DNA of 51,608 nucleotides from Thioalkalivibrio denitrificans (GTDB taxonomy: Bacteria; Pseudomonadota; Gammaproteobacteria; Ectothiorhodospirales; Ectothiorhodospiraceae). The first letter of the stretch is position 1. Each line of letters starts with the position of its first letter. Location: NCBI RefSeq assembly GCF_002000365.1, contig NZ_MVBK01000033.1, positions 1 through 51,608 on the forward strand, written 5' to 3'. Of this stretch, positions 31,492-39,284 are shown piece after piece. The position numbers and the translations under genes were made by a program. Below the pieces are notes generated by a model. That model made no database searches and was not told the DNA's origin. It was given only the letters and a program-made list of their open reading frames with translations.

Positions 31492-33873
31492 ATGATCGAC
31501 ACAGCGGAGAGGCCGATCCCCCCGTCCATTGAACGCTTTCGGGTACTTCGGCTACTCGGGACGGGCGCGCAAGGCGCGGTCTACCTGGCCCACGATCCGG
31601 TGCTGGACCGCCGCGTGGCCATCAAGACCTTCACGGACGAACCGCTCAGCGACGCGGCGGCGCAGGAAGCGCTCATGAACGAAGCGCGCATCGTCAGTCG
31701 CTTCAAGCATCCGCACATCGTTCCCATCTATGAGGCCGGGCATTATGAGCACGGCGTCTACCTGGTGTTCGAATACGTGGAGGGCGATACGCTCGCCCAA
31801 CTGCTGGAACGCGGACCGTTGCCCATCGAGCGGGCACTGGCGGTCATGCGTGATGTGCTGGACGCCGTGGCGGCCGCCCATGAACAGCACATCCTGCACC
31901 GGGACCTGAAACCCGCCAATGTACTGATCGGCAGTGACGGCCGGGCGCGCATCGCCGATTTCGGCATCGCCATGCCGGTGGAAGCGGTCAGCGAAGCCAA
32001 CCGCCTGTGGGGCACGCCCCGCTATCTGTCGCCGGAGCAGCTGGACGGCCGCCCGGTGACCGAACGCGCCGACGTGTTCGCCCTTGGTGTTCTGCTCTAC
32101 GAGATGCTCACCGGCCGAAAGGCGTTCGACGGCAGTACTACCCAAGAGGTCCTTGAACAGGTCACCGCGCGTGAACTGAAACCGCCATCACTGGTATGCG
32201 ACGGTGGGGACGAGCGCTTTGATGCCCTGATCCTGCGCGCCACGCGCAAGGCGCCGGACGAACGCTTCGCCAGCGCCGTGGAGTTCCGCGAGGCCTTCGC
32301 CGAGGCCGTCCATACCGGCGGCGACGGCAATGGCGGCGGTTCCCTGGACTTCGTCATGCGGCGCATCCGCAGGAAGCCGGACTTCCCCGGCATTTCGAGC
32401 CACATCCGGGAGATCACGCAATGCTCCGGTGACGCCTCCCGGCGTTCCGTGGGCGAACTCTCCAACGCGGTGCTGAAGGACTACGCCACCACCCAGAAGC
32501 TCCTGCGTCTTGCCAACTCCTCCTACTACGGCAATTTCGGAGGCAACATCCACACGGTGTCGCGCGCCATCGTGGTGCTGGGTTTCGAACAGGTGCGCAC
32601 CACCGCCCTCGGGCTGGTGCTGTTTGAAAACCTCAAGAGCGGCCGACACTCCAGCCGCCTCATGGAGGCCCTGCTCGGCAGCCTGTTCAGCGCCATGCTG
32701 GCGCGCAATCTTGCCAGGGATCTGCGCGAAGTGGACAGCGAGCAGGCCTTCGTGTGCACGCTGTTCCACGATCTGGGCCGGATGCTGGTGTTGTACTACT
32801 TTCCCGAGGAAGCGGACGAGATTCGCATCCTCACCGAGCAGGACGTGGCGCAGGACACCGCGGCGAAGCAGGTCCTGGGCGTTTCCTATGAACGGCTCGC
32901 ACGCACCGTGCTCGAGGACTGGAACTTCCCCAGGGAGATCGTGACGGCCGTGGAACGGGCGCCGGCGGGCACACTGCCGGCGGCGCCTGATCCTGCCCGC
33001 AAACTGCACCGCATCACCACCCTGGCCTCCGAGATGGCCCAAACGATCATGCAGGCCAATCCGGATCTGCAGGACGCCCGTCTGGCCGCCCTGCAGAAAC
33101 GCTACAAGCAGGCGCTTTCCATCGATTCCAGGCGCACCCGCAAGGTCATGCAGGACGCACGGGAGGATCTGGAACGGTTCCTGAGCGTGGTGAAGCTGCC
33201 AAAGGAGGGCCAGGCTCAACTGATCCGGCTTCAGGCGAATCTGGGTGTCGGCCAGGTGGATGACGACACCGTGGTGGGGATGATCGACGAAGCGGAGACG
33301 CCGACCGCGACGGAACAACCCGTGCAGAACCCGGAGCAGCAGGTGGCCACCCTCATGGAGGGTCTGACCGAGATGCTCGGTGCCATGGTGGGCGATTTCG
33401 AGCTCAATGCCCTCCTTCAGTCCGCCCTGGAGAACGTCTACCGCACGCTGAACCTGCGCCGGATCCTGCTGATGCTCTCCGACGCCGAGCGCACCACGCT
33501 GGTCGCGCACACTGCCTTCGGCCACGACGCCGAGACACTGGCGGGTCGCTTGCGACTGAACATCACGGGCGGACGCGACATCCTCTCTCTGGTCATGCAC
33601 CAGGGCAAGGACCTGGTGATCACCGACAGCCGCGACGCGAAGATCAGCAAGTATATCCCGAAGGATTTCAGCGACGTGCTCGACGCCCGGAGTTTCCTGT
33701 TGCTGCCCCTGCTGATCCGCGATCGCAGCATCGGCATGCTGTACCTGGAGTTGCGCGGCAGCCAGGTGCTGGACGACAAGGTGGTCAACGCCGTCAAGGC
33801 CCTGCGCAATCAGACGGCGCTGGCGATCCGGGAAGCACGGGGGAGTTTGGGAAGGATGAAGGATGAAGGATGA
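31492..33873 (+). CDS. Ser/Thr protein kinase-HDOD-GAF fusion protein
   Basis: A 793-residue cytosolic signalling protein with three parts. A Hanks-type kinase domain (about 16-275) has GTGAQG, VAIK (Lys45), HRDLKPAN (136-143), DFG (156-158) and SPEQ, so it looks catalytically competent. An HDOD domain (about 295-490) has LLRLANSSYYG, VSRAIVVLGFEQVR and LFHDLGRM. A GAF-like domain (about 615-785) ends the protein, with LRRILLMLSD and SFLLLPLLIRDRSIGMLYLE. There is no membrane helix. The last codons and stop consist of heptad repeat gaaggat. It is alone after aat; its target is unknown. Confidence 0.9.
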   Translation: MIDTAERPIPPSIERFRVLRLLGTGAQGAVYLAHDPVLDRRVAIKTFTDEPLSDAAAQEALMNEARIVSRFKHPHIVPIYEAGHYEHGVYLVFEYVEGDTLAQLLERGPLPIERALAVMRDVLDAVAAAHEQHILHRDLKPANVLIGSDGRARIADFGIAMPVEAVSEANRLWGTPRYLSPEQLDGRPVTERADVFALGVLLYEMLTGRKAFDGSTTQEVLEQVTARELKPPSLVCDGGDERFDALILRATRKAPDERFASAVEFREAFAEAVHTGGDGNGGGSLDFVMRRIRRKPDFPGISSHIREITQCSGDASRRSVGELSNAVLKDYATTQKLLRLANSSYYGNFGGNIHTVSRAIVVLGFEQVRTTALGLVLFENLKSGRHSSRLMEALLGSLFSAMLARNLARDLREVDSEQAFVCTLFHDLGRMLVLYYFPEEADEIRILTEQDVAQDTAAKQVLGVSYERLARTVLEDWNFPREIVTAVERAPAGTLPAAPDPARKLHRITTLASEMAQTIMQANPDLQDARLAALQKRYKQALSIDSRRTRKVMQDAREDLERFLSVVKLPKEGQAQLIRLQANLGVGQVDDDTVVGMIDEAETPTATEQPVQNPEQQVATLMEGLTEMLGAMVGDFELNALLQSALENVYRTLNLRRILLMLSDAERTTLVAHTAFGHDAETLAGRLRLNITGGRDILSLVMHQGKDLVITDSRDAKISKYIPKDFSDVLDARSFLLLPLLIRDRSIGMLYLELRGSQVLDDKVVNAVKALRNQTALAIREARGSLGRMKDEG

Positions 33874-33878
33874 ATAGG
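33851..33878. repeat. Heptanucleotide array 6 (4 units), containing the kinase stop
   Basis: Units gaaggat, gaaggat, gaaggat, gaatagg. They encode the final residues of the kinase-HDOD-GAF protein (GRMKDEG) and its TGA at 33871-33873. Confidence 0.72.
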
Positions 33879-33910
33879 AGCCGTCCGAATCAGGATTATG
33901 CTCGAAACGT

Positions 33911-34579
33911 TCAGAAGTCGGATGAACCTTTGCCCTTTTGAAACGCACACCCTCGCTTGAGTTCGCATTGCCCGCACAAGGGTTTTGGGCGGCACACGTG
34001 TTTGGCGTGGGTGACGATCAGGGCGTGGTACTCGTTGTAGAGGGTCGTGTCGGGACCCAGGGCGGTCTCGATGGCGGTTCTCAGGTCGTCATAGGGTGCC
34101 TGCGCGCGGGTATGTCCCAGACGGCCCAGCAGGCGGCGCGTGTAGGCGTCCACCACGAACACGGGGCGTTCGAAGGCGTACAGGATGATGTCGTCGGCGG
34201 TCTCGGGACCGATGCCGTGCACCGACAGCAGGGCCTCACGCAGGCGCCCCGTGGGCCAGTGCCGCAGCTTCTGCCATCCGCCCTTTGCCACGTACCATCG
34301 GCACAGGGACTTGAGTCGCGCGGCCTTCACGTTGAAGTAACCCGAAGGCCGGATCAGGCGCGCGAGCCGGGCATCGGACAGGTCCAGTATAGCGTGCGGA
34401 TCCAGCGCCCCTGCCCGCTCCAGCGCCTCGATGGCCCGCTCCACGTTCACCCACGCGGTGTTCTGCGTGAGCACCGCCCCCACCATCACCTCGAACCGAT
34501 CCCTCGCCGGCCACCAGTGCTGGGGACCGTGGGTCTTGTAGAGGCTGCGGAAGATCTCATGCAGACGCTGTTTGTTCAT
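33911..34579 (-). CDS. Endonuclease III-like DNA glycosylase lacking the usual lyase Lys
   Basis: A 222-residue HhH-GPD protein with a 4Fe-4S cluster. VMVGAVLTQNTAWVNVERAI is the N-terminal family motif. The helix-hairpin-helix reads VHGIGPETADDI: where endonuclease III has a catalytic Lys (GVGRKTA), this has Glu. The catalytic Asp is kept in VVDAYTRRLLGRLG. Cluster Cys residues are spaced C-x5-C-x2-C-x5-C (CRPKPLCGQCELKRGC), one residue shorter in the first gap than in E. coli Nth. A monofunctional base-excision glycosylase, perhaps for alkylated bases, is inferred. ATG 34579 is chosen because the upstream extension reads into a repeat. Confidence 0.85.
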   Translation of the reverse strand: MNKQRLHEIFRSLYKTHGPQHWWPARDRFEVMVGAVLTQNTAWVNVERAIEALERAGALDPHAILDLSDARLARLIRPSGYFNVKAARLKSLCRWYVAKGGWQKLRHWPTGRLREALLSVHGIGPETADDIILYAFERPVFVVDAYTRRLLGRLGHTRAQAPYDDLRTAIETALGPDTTLYNEYHALIVTHAKHVCRPKPLCGQCELKRGCAFQKGKGSSDF

Positions 34580-34594
34580 GCGAAAAGCAGATTG

Positions 34595-34713
34595 GCCACA
34601 GAGGTCACAGAGGTCACAGAGAAACCAAGGGCGCACTGGAATCGTAGGTCGGGCTTATCAGCCCGATCCACGTCGAGATCCCGCTTCTCTGTGACCTCTG
34701 TGACCTCTGTGGC
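34595..34713. repeat. CACAGAG-type palindrome, copy 2
   Basis: Perfect 27-bp inverted arms, 34595-34621 and 34687-34713, are each three 9-bp units (gccacagag, gtcacagag, gtcacagag). Nested inside is a GTCGGGCT-type hairpin (34647-34668) related to those at 82-143. It lies between rluB and the endonuclease gene, both on the minus strand. Confidence 0.87.
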
Positions 34714-34724
34714 AAGAGAAGTCC

Positions 34725-35531
34725 TTACTTCCTGGGACGACGGGCCGTGCGCGGCGGCTTGGGCGGGCGCCGGTCCTCACGGCGGACCTTGGGCGGAGTC
34801 CAGGAGAGACCGGCGGCGGCATACAGGGCGCCCATCTCGGCGGGTTCCAGGTCGCGCCAGCGTCCGGCGCGCAGGGCGCGTCCCAGCGCCACGGGGCCAT
34901 AGCGCACACGGGTGAGACGACTCACCGTAAGCCCCACGGCCTCCCACAGGCGGCGCACCTCACGGTTGCGCCCTTCCCGCAGTGTCACGTGGTACCAGTG
35001 GTTGGCGCCGGCTCCGCCGGCATCCCGCAGGGTCTCGAAACGCGCGGGCCCATCCTCCAGTTCCACGCCCGTGGTGAGCTGGCGCAGGGCTTCGGGCGGC
35101 ACCTCGCCGAGGATACGCACCGCATATTCGCGCTCCACCTCGGTGGAGGGATGCATGAGCTTCGCCGCCAGTTCGCCGTCGGTGGTGAACAGCAGCAGGC
35201 CCGAGGTGTTGTAATCGAGCCGCCCCACCGCAATCCAGCGTCCGTTGCGCAACCGCGGCAGATGGTCGAATACCGTGGGCCGTCCTTCCGGGTCCTTGCG
35301 GGTCGTGAGTTCGCCGTCGGGCTTGTGATAGGCGATGACACGGGGTTTGGGTTCCGCCTTCAGCGGCACCGCCTTCCCGCGGACGGCCACCTTGTCGTCC
35401 GGACCGGCCTGGTCGCCCAGGGTGGCGACCCGCCCGTTGACGGTCACCAGCCCCTGTTCGATCCAGCGTTCGATCTCGCGGCGGGACCCGTGGCCGAGGC
35501 GGGCGAGGAGTTTTTGCAATCTTTCAGCCAT
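34725..35531 (-). CDS. rluB: 23S rRNA pseudouridine synthase, RluB type
   Basis: A 268-residue enzyme likely making the pseudouridine in helix 89 of 23S rRNA. An S4 RNA-binding domain comes first (KLLARLGHGSRREIERWIEQG). The catalytic domain has GRLDYNTSGLLLFTTDGELA with the nucleophilic Asp, HPSTEVEREYAVRI and LREGRNREVRRLWEAVGL. The C-terminal tail is basic and Pro-rich (RRPPKPPRTARRPRK), as is common in RluB. The neighbouring scpB-scpA-trpS genes, conserved in gammaproteobacteria, support RluB over RluE or RluF. moaB lies divergently in between. Confidence 0.92.
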   Translation of the reverse strand: MAERLQKLLARLGHGSRREIERWIEQGLVTVNGRVATLGDQAGPDDKVAVRGKAVPLKAEPKPRVIAYHKPDGELTTRKDPEGRPTVFDHLPRLRNGRWIAVGRLDYNTSGLLLFTTDGELAAKLMHPSTEVEREYAVRILGEVPPEALRQLTTGVELEDGPARFETLRDAGGAGANHWYHVTLREGRNREVRRLWEAVGLTVSRLTRVRYGPVALGRALRAGRWRDLEPAEMGALYAAAGLSWTPPKVRREDRRPPKPPRTARRPRK

Positions 35532-35553
35532 GATTCGCCTCCCGGCAATCAGG

Positions 35554-35634
35554 ATTCAAAATTCAAAATTCAAGATTCAAAGGAAACCCGGTGTGTCCCC
35601 CTGAACTTTGAATCTTGAATTTTGAATCTTGAAT
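35554..35634. repeat. Heptanucleotide arrays 7, two inverted 28-bp arms
   Basis: Left arm 35554-35581 (attcaaa, attcaaa, attcaag, attcaaa) and right arm 35607-35634 (tttgaat, cttgaat, tttgaat, cttgaat) are inverted copies with one mismatch in 28. Each arm is four 7-nt units, and about 25 bp separate them. The element lies between the divergent rluB and moaB genes, where both promoters should be. Confidence 0.8.
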
Positions 35635-35679
35635 ACGAAATCATCCGCTACAATGCCTTCTCACAGTCCGGAGCCCTCC

Positions 35680-36201
35680 ATGTCCGAAACCCGCGCCTTC
35701 ATCCCGCTCAACATCGCAGTCCTGACCGTGTCCGACACCCGCACCGAGGCCGACGACACCTCCGGCGGCTACCTGGCGAAGGCCGTCGAGGAGACGGGGC
35801 ACCGGGTGGCGGAAAAAAGGATCGTGCCCGACGACATCTACCGGATCCGGGCCGAGGTCAGCCGCTGGATTGCCGATCCGGATGTCCACGCCGTGATCAC
35901 CACCGGCGGCACCGGCATCACCGGCCGCGACGGCACACCCGAGGCGGTGGCGCCGCTGCTGGACAAGGAGATCGAAGGTTTCGGGGAACTCTTCCGGGCC
36001 ATCTCCTTCCAGGAGATCCGCACCTCCAGCCTTCAGTCCCGGGCCGTGGCTGGCGTGGCCAATGCCACCTTCATCTTCTGCCTGCCGGGTTCGTCGGGCG
36101 CCTGCCGGACGGGCTGGGAATCGCTCATCCGCGAGCAGCTCGACAACCGCCACATGCCCTGCAACCTCGTCATGCTCATGCCGCGCCTCAACGAAAAATA
36201 A
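35680..36201 (+). CDS. moaB: Molybdopterin adenylyltransferase family protein MoaB
   Basis: A 173-residue MoaB/MogA-type protein that probably adenylylates molybdopterin during molybdenum cofactor synthesis. The ATG at 35680 follows GGAG with six-base spacing. It has IAVLTVSDTRT, the molybdopterin-binding VITTGGTGITGRDGTPEAV, and the C-terminal FCLPGSSGACRTGWESLI. All belong to MoaB, though E. coli MoaB itself seems inactive and the active gene there is mogA. No other molybdenum cofactor gene is in the window. Confidence 0.92.
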   Translation: MSETRAFIPLNIAVLTVSDTRTEADDTSGGYLAKAVEETGHRVAEKRIVPDDIYRIRAEVSRWIADPDVHAVITTGGTGITGRDGTPEAVAPLLDKEIEGFGELFRAISFQEIRTSSLQSRAVAGVANATFIFCLPGSSGACRTGWESLIREQLDNRHMPCNLVMLMPRLNEK

Positions 36202-36258
36202 AGCGCAGATCCAAGTGGCAAGTGACCAGAGACAAGACGCGATCGATACCTCTCATCA

Positions 36259-36293
36259 CTTGAATCTTGAATCTTGAATATTGAATCTTGAAC
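36259..36293. repeat. Heptanucleotide array 8 (5 units)
   Basis: Units cttgaat, cttgaat, cttgaat, attgaat, cttgaac, the same unit as array 7. It lies between the convergent moaB and scpB genes, nine bases from the scpB stop. Confidence 0.75.
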
Positions 36294-36301
36294 CTCGAGC
36301 C

Positions 36302-37003
36302 TCACTGCAGCGTGCGGCCGTCCGGCGTTCGCGGCAACTCCACCACGGTGTCTGACGCCTCGCCCTCGCCCGCTTCGTCGGTCTCCGCGGCGGGAAGCGA
36401 GTCTTCCTCAGCCGCCTCCGGCGCCGATGAGTCGCCCTCGTCCGGGCCATTGAAGTCCAGCTCGGGGTGCATCTTGTCCAGGTCGCGCAACTCGGCCAGG
36501 GTGGGCAGGTCGTCCAGGGACTGGAGATTGAAGTAGTCCAGGAACTGGCGCGTGGTGCCGAACAGGGCGGGTCGCCCGGGTACGTCCCGGTGGCCCACCA
36601 CGCGGATCCACTCCCGCTCCGATAGTGTGCGCACGATATGGGTGCTGACGGCCACCCCCCGGATCTCCTCGATCTCGGCCCGGGTGATGGGCTGACGGTA
36701 GGCGATCAGCGCCAGCGTCTCCAGCAGGGCGCGGGTGTAGCGCGGCGGCTTCTCCTCCCAGAGCCGGGACACCCAGGGCGCCACCGTCTCCCGCACCTGG
36801 AAGCGATAACCGCTGGCCACCTCCTTGAGTTCGTAGCCCCGCGATTCGCAGTCTTCACCCAGTGCCTTCAGGGCTGCCCGAATGGCGGCACGCTCGGGGT
36901 GTTGATCGCCGTCGAACAGCCGTTCCAGCTGATCGATGGACAGGGGTCGGTTGGCAGCCAGCAGGGCCCCTTCTATGATTCTCTTCAGCAGATCCGGATC
37001 CAT
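36302..37003 (-). CDS. scpB: Segregation and condensation protein B
   Basis: A 233-residue winged-helix kleisin partner that works with ScpA and SMC in chromosome organisation. It has MDPDLLKRIIEGALLAANRP at the N-terminus, the ALLETLALIAYRQPITRAEI core, and GVAVSTHIVRTLSEREWI plus RPALFGTTRQFLDYF, all hallmarks of ScpB. An acidic C-terminal tail (Glu/Asp/Ser-rich, about residues 185-225) follows. ATG 37003 is preferred over the TTG at 37021. It lies downstream of scpA on the same strand after a 120-bp AT-rich gap. SMC itself is at the far end of the window. Confidence 0.94.
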   Translation of the reverse strand: MDPDLLKRIIEGALLAANRPLSIDQLERLFDGDQHPERAAIRAALKALGEDCESRGYELKEVASGYRFQVRETVAPWVSRLWEEKPPRYTRALLETLALIAYRQPITRAEIEEIRGVAVSTHIVRTLSEREWIRVVGHRDVPGRPALFGTTRQFLDYFNLQSLDDLPTLAELRDLDKMHPELDFNGPDEGDSSAPEAAEEDSLPAAETDEAGEGEASDTVVELPRTPDGRTLQ

Positions 37004-37123
37004 AAAACCATTCTTGCCCAATAAGTTATGAGATATTTCTAAACTGTCAGACTATCTATAAAGCTTCCTTTTCTGCCCTCTCCAGAACTGTTCCACGCTA
37101 ACACCGGACGCGAACTTAATTCA

Positions 37124-37987
37124 TTAAAAGTCTGTTTCCAATATATTTTCGTAAAGCTCGTCATCTGGCGCCTTGCCCGCGAGGCTGACATAGATCGGCG
37201 CATAGGGCTCCTGCTGAACCAGGTCGATCAGGTGGCCCTTGAGCATTTCCAGAACGGCCAGAAAGGTGACCACCACGCCCCGACGTCCCTCCTCCGGGGT
37301 GAACAGTTTCTGGAACTCCACAAAGGGGGCTTCGTTCAGCGCCTCCAGCACCTGGGACATGCGTTCGCGCACCGACAGGGGTTCGCGCTGGATGTGATGG
37401 TGGCTGAACATCTCGGCACGGCGGAGGACTTCCCGGAAGGCCAGCAGCAGTTCCGTGAGCTCCACGTCCGGCAACTTCGGCTTGCGCTCCATGGGCGGCG
37501 GTTCGGCCGCCACGGGGAAGATATCCCGCTCTACCCGGGGCAGCGCGTCGATGTCCAGGGCAGCCTTCTTGAAGCGTTCATACTCCTGCAGGCGACGTAC
37601 CAGCTCGGCGCGGGGATCCTCCTCCTCGTCCGCGGATGCCGGGCGCGGCAGCAGCATCCGGGACTTGATCTCCGCCAGCATGGCCGCCATGACCAGGTAT
37701 TCCGCGGCCAGCTCCAGGCGCAGATCCTTCATGAGATCGATGTAGCCCATGTATTGCCGCGTGATCTCGGCAATGGGGATGTCGAGGATATCCAGGTTCT
37801 GCCGCTTGATCAGATACAGGAGCAGGTCCAGCGGACCCTCGAAGGCCTCCAGAAACACCTCCAGGGCATCCGGGGGGATGTAGAGGTCCTTCGGGGGCAT
37901 GCTCAGGGGCTCGCCGCGCACGATGGCAAACGGCATCTCCTCCTGGGCATGGGCGTTCGGGGGCGGTCCGTGAATCTCGGTGCTCAT
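37124..37987 (-). CDS. scpA: Segregation and condensation protein A (kleisin)
   Basis: A 287-residue kleisin that bridges the SMC heads. The core FEGPLDLLLYLIKRQNLDILDIPIAEIT is the family signature. It is followed by EYLVMAAMLAEIKSRMLLPRP, an acidic linker (DEEEDP), and a C-terminal winged-helix region with VVTFLAVLEMLKGHLIDLVQQEPYAPI. About 40 residues precede the usual start (DLYIPPDALEV), a common proteobacterial extension. The ATG overlaps the trpS stop as ATGA, so trpS-scpA are coupled. No repeat lies between scpA and scpB. Confidence 0.95.
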   Translation of the reverse strand: MSTEIHGPPPNAHAQEEMPFAIVRGEPLSMPPKDLYIPPDALEVFLEAFEGPLDLLLYLIKRQNLDILDIPIAEITRQYMGYIDLMKDLRLELAAEYLVMAAMLAEIKSRMLLPRPASADEEEDPRAELVRRLQEYERFKKAALDIDALPRVERDIFPVAAEPPPMERKPKLPDVELTELLLAFREVLRRAEMFSHHHIQREPLSVRERMSQVLEALNEAPFVEFQKLFTPEEGRRGVVVTFLAVLEMLKGHLIDLVQQEPYAPIYVSLAGKAPDDELYENILETDF

Positions 37988-39201
37988 CGGTAGGCCAGCC
38001 CCATGGCGCGGCGCACCTCATCCAGGGTGTCCCGGGCCATGTCGCGGGCCGCCTCGCAACCCTCGTTGACGATGGTGCGTACCGCGGTGGGATCGGCCTC
38101 GTATTCCCGGGCGCGCTCCTGGATCGGCCGCAGTTCGGCGCGGACAGCGTCGACGATCGGCTGCTTGCATTCCAGGCAGCCGATACCCGCGGTCCGGCAA
38201 CCCTCCTGAACCCACTGGCAGGTGCTGTCGTCCGAATAGACCTGGTGCAGTGGCCACACCGGGCATTTTTCCGGCTCCCCCGGATCGGTGCGGCGCACCC
38301 GCGCCGGGTCGGTGGGCATGGTGCGGATCTTCTTTTCCACCTCCGCCGGGTCCTCCCTCAGCGCGATGGTGTTGTTGTAGGACTTGGACATCTTCTGGCC
38401 GTCCAGGCCCGGCATCTTGGCGGTCCTGGTCAGGAGGGCCTGCGGCTCGGGCAGGATGATCTTGCCGGAACCTTCCAGGTAACCGAACAGCCGCTCCCGG
38501 TCGCCCAGGGAGATGTTCTGCTGGGTTTCCAGCATGGCGCGGGCCACGTCCAGGGCCTGATCGTCTCCCTGTTCCTGGTAGCGGCGGCGAAGGTCCCGGT
38601 AGAGACGGGCGTTCTTCTTGCCCATCTTGTCCACGGCGGCCTCGGCCTTCTCCTCGAAGCCGGGCTCCCGTCCATAGAGATGATTGAAGCGCCGGGCGAT
38701 CTCCCGGGTCATCTCGATGTGGGCCACCTGATCCTCGCCCACGGGCACCAGGCCTGCCTTGTAGATCAGCACGTCTGCGCCCTGCAACAAGGGATAACCC
38801 AGGAAGCCATAGGTGGCCAGGTCCATTTCGCGCAGCCGTTCCTGCTGGTCCTTGTAGCTGGGTACGCGCTCGAGCCAGCCCAGGGGCGTGATCATGGACA
38901 GGAGCAGGTGGAGTTCCGCGTGCTCGGGGACCCGCGACTGAATGAATAGCTTGGCCGCGCCGGGGCTGACACCCGCCGCGAGCCAGTCCACCACCATGTC
39001 CCACACGCTCTCCCCGAGCACCCGCGGATCCTCGTAATGGGTCGTCAGGGCATGCCAGTCCGCAACGAAGAACATGCACTCATAGGCATGCTGCAGTTCC
39101 ACCCAGTTCTTCAGGACGCCGTGATAGTGCCCCAGATGGAGGCGCCCCGTGGGCCGCATGCCGGACACAACGCGCTGGTTCTGCGCAGGAAGGGAACTCA
39201 A
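37984..39201 (-). CDS. trpS: Tryptophanyl-tRNA synthetase
   Basis: A 405-residue class I aminoacyl-tRNA synthetase. The HIGH-type motif is HLGHYHGVLKNW and the KMSKS loop is DGQKMSKSYNN. It is about 70 residues longer than E. coli TrpS. The extra part lies around residues 165-235 (KMGKKNARLYRDLRRRYQEQG) and in a Cys-containing C-terminal section (GCLECKQPIVDAVR). This long form is usual beside scpA in gammaproteobacteria. The tRNA-binding CPVWPLHQVY segment is intact. It is the first gene of the trpS-scpA-scpB cluster. Confidence 0.94.
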   Translation of the reverse strand: MSSLPAQNQRVVSGMRPTGRLHLGHYHGVLKNWVELQHAYECMFFVADWHALTTHYEDPRVLGESVWDMVVDWLAAGVSPGAAKLFIQSRVPEHAELHLLLSMITPLGWLERVPSYKDQQERLREMDLATYGFLGYPLLQGADVLIYKAGLVPVGEDQVAHIEMTREIARRFNHLYGREPGFEEKAEAAVDKMGKKNARLYRDLRRRYQEQGDDQALDVARAMLETQQNISLGDRERLFGYLEGSGKIILPEPQALLTRTAKMPGLDGQKMSKSYNNTIALREDPAEVEKKIRTMPTDPARVRRTDPGEPEKCPVWPLHQVYSDDSTCQWVQEGCRTAGIGCLECKQPIVDAVRAELRPIQERAREYEADPTAVRTIVNEGCEAARDMARDTLDEVRRAMGLAYR

Positions 39202-39284
39202 GGCTGCTCCTGTTGGCTGTGGGTCATGGGATCGGCGGGAGGCCGATGCTCAGGGGAAGGCGACATTATGGTGGCTCGGGCGGC

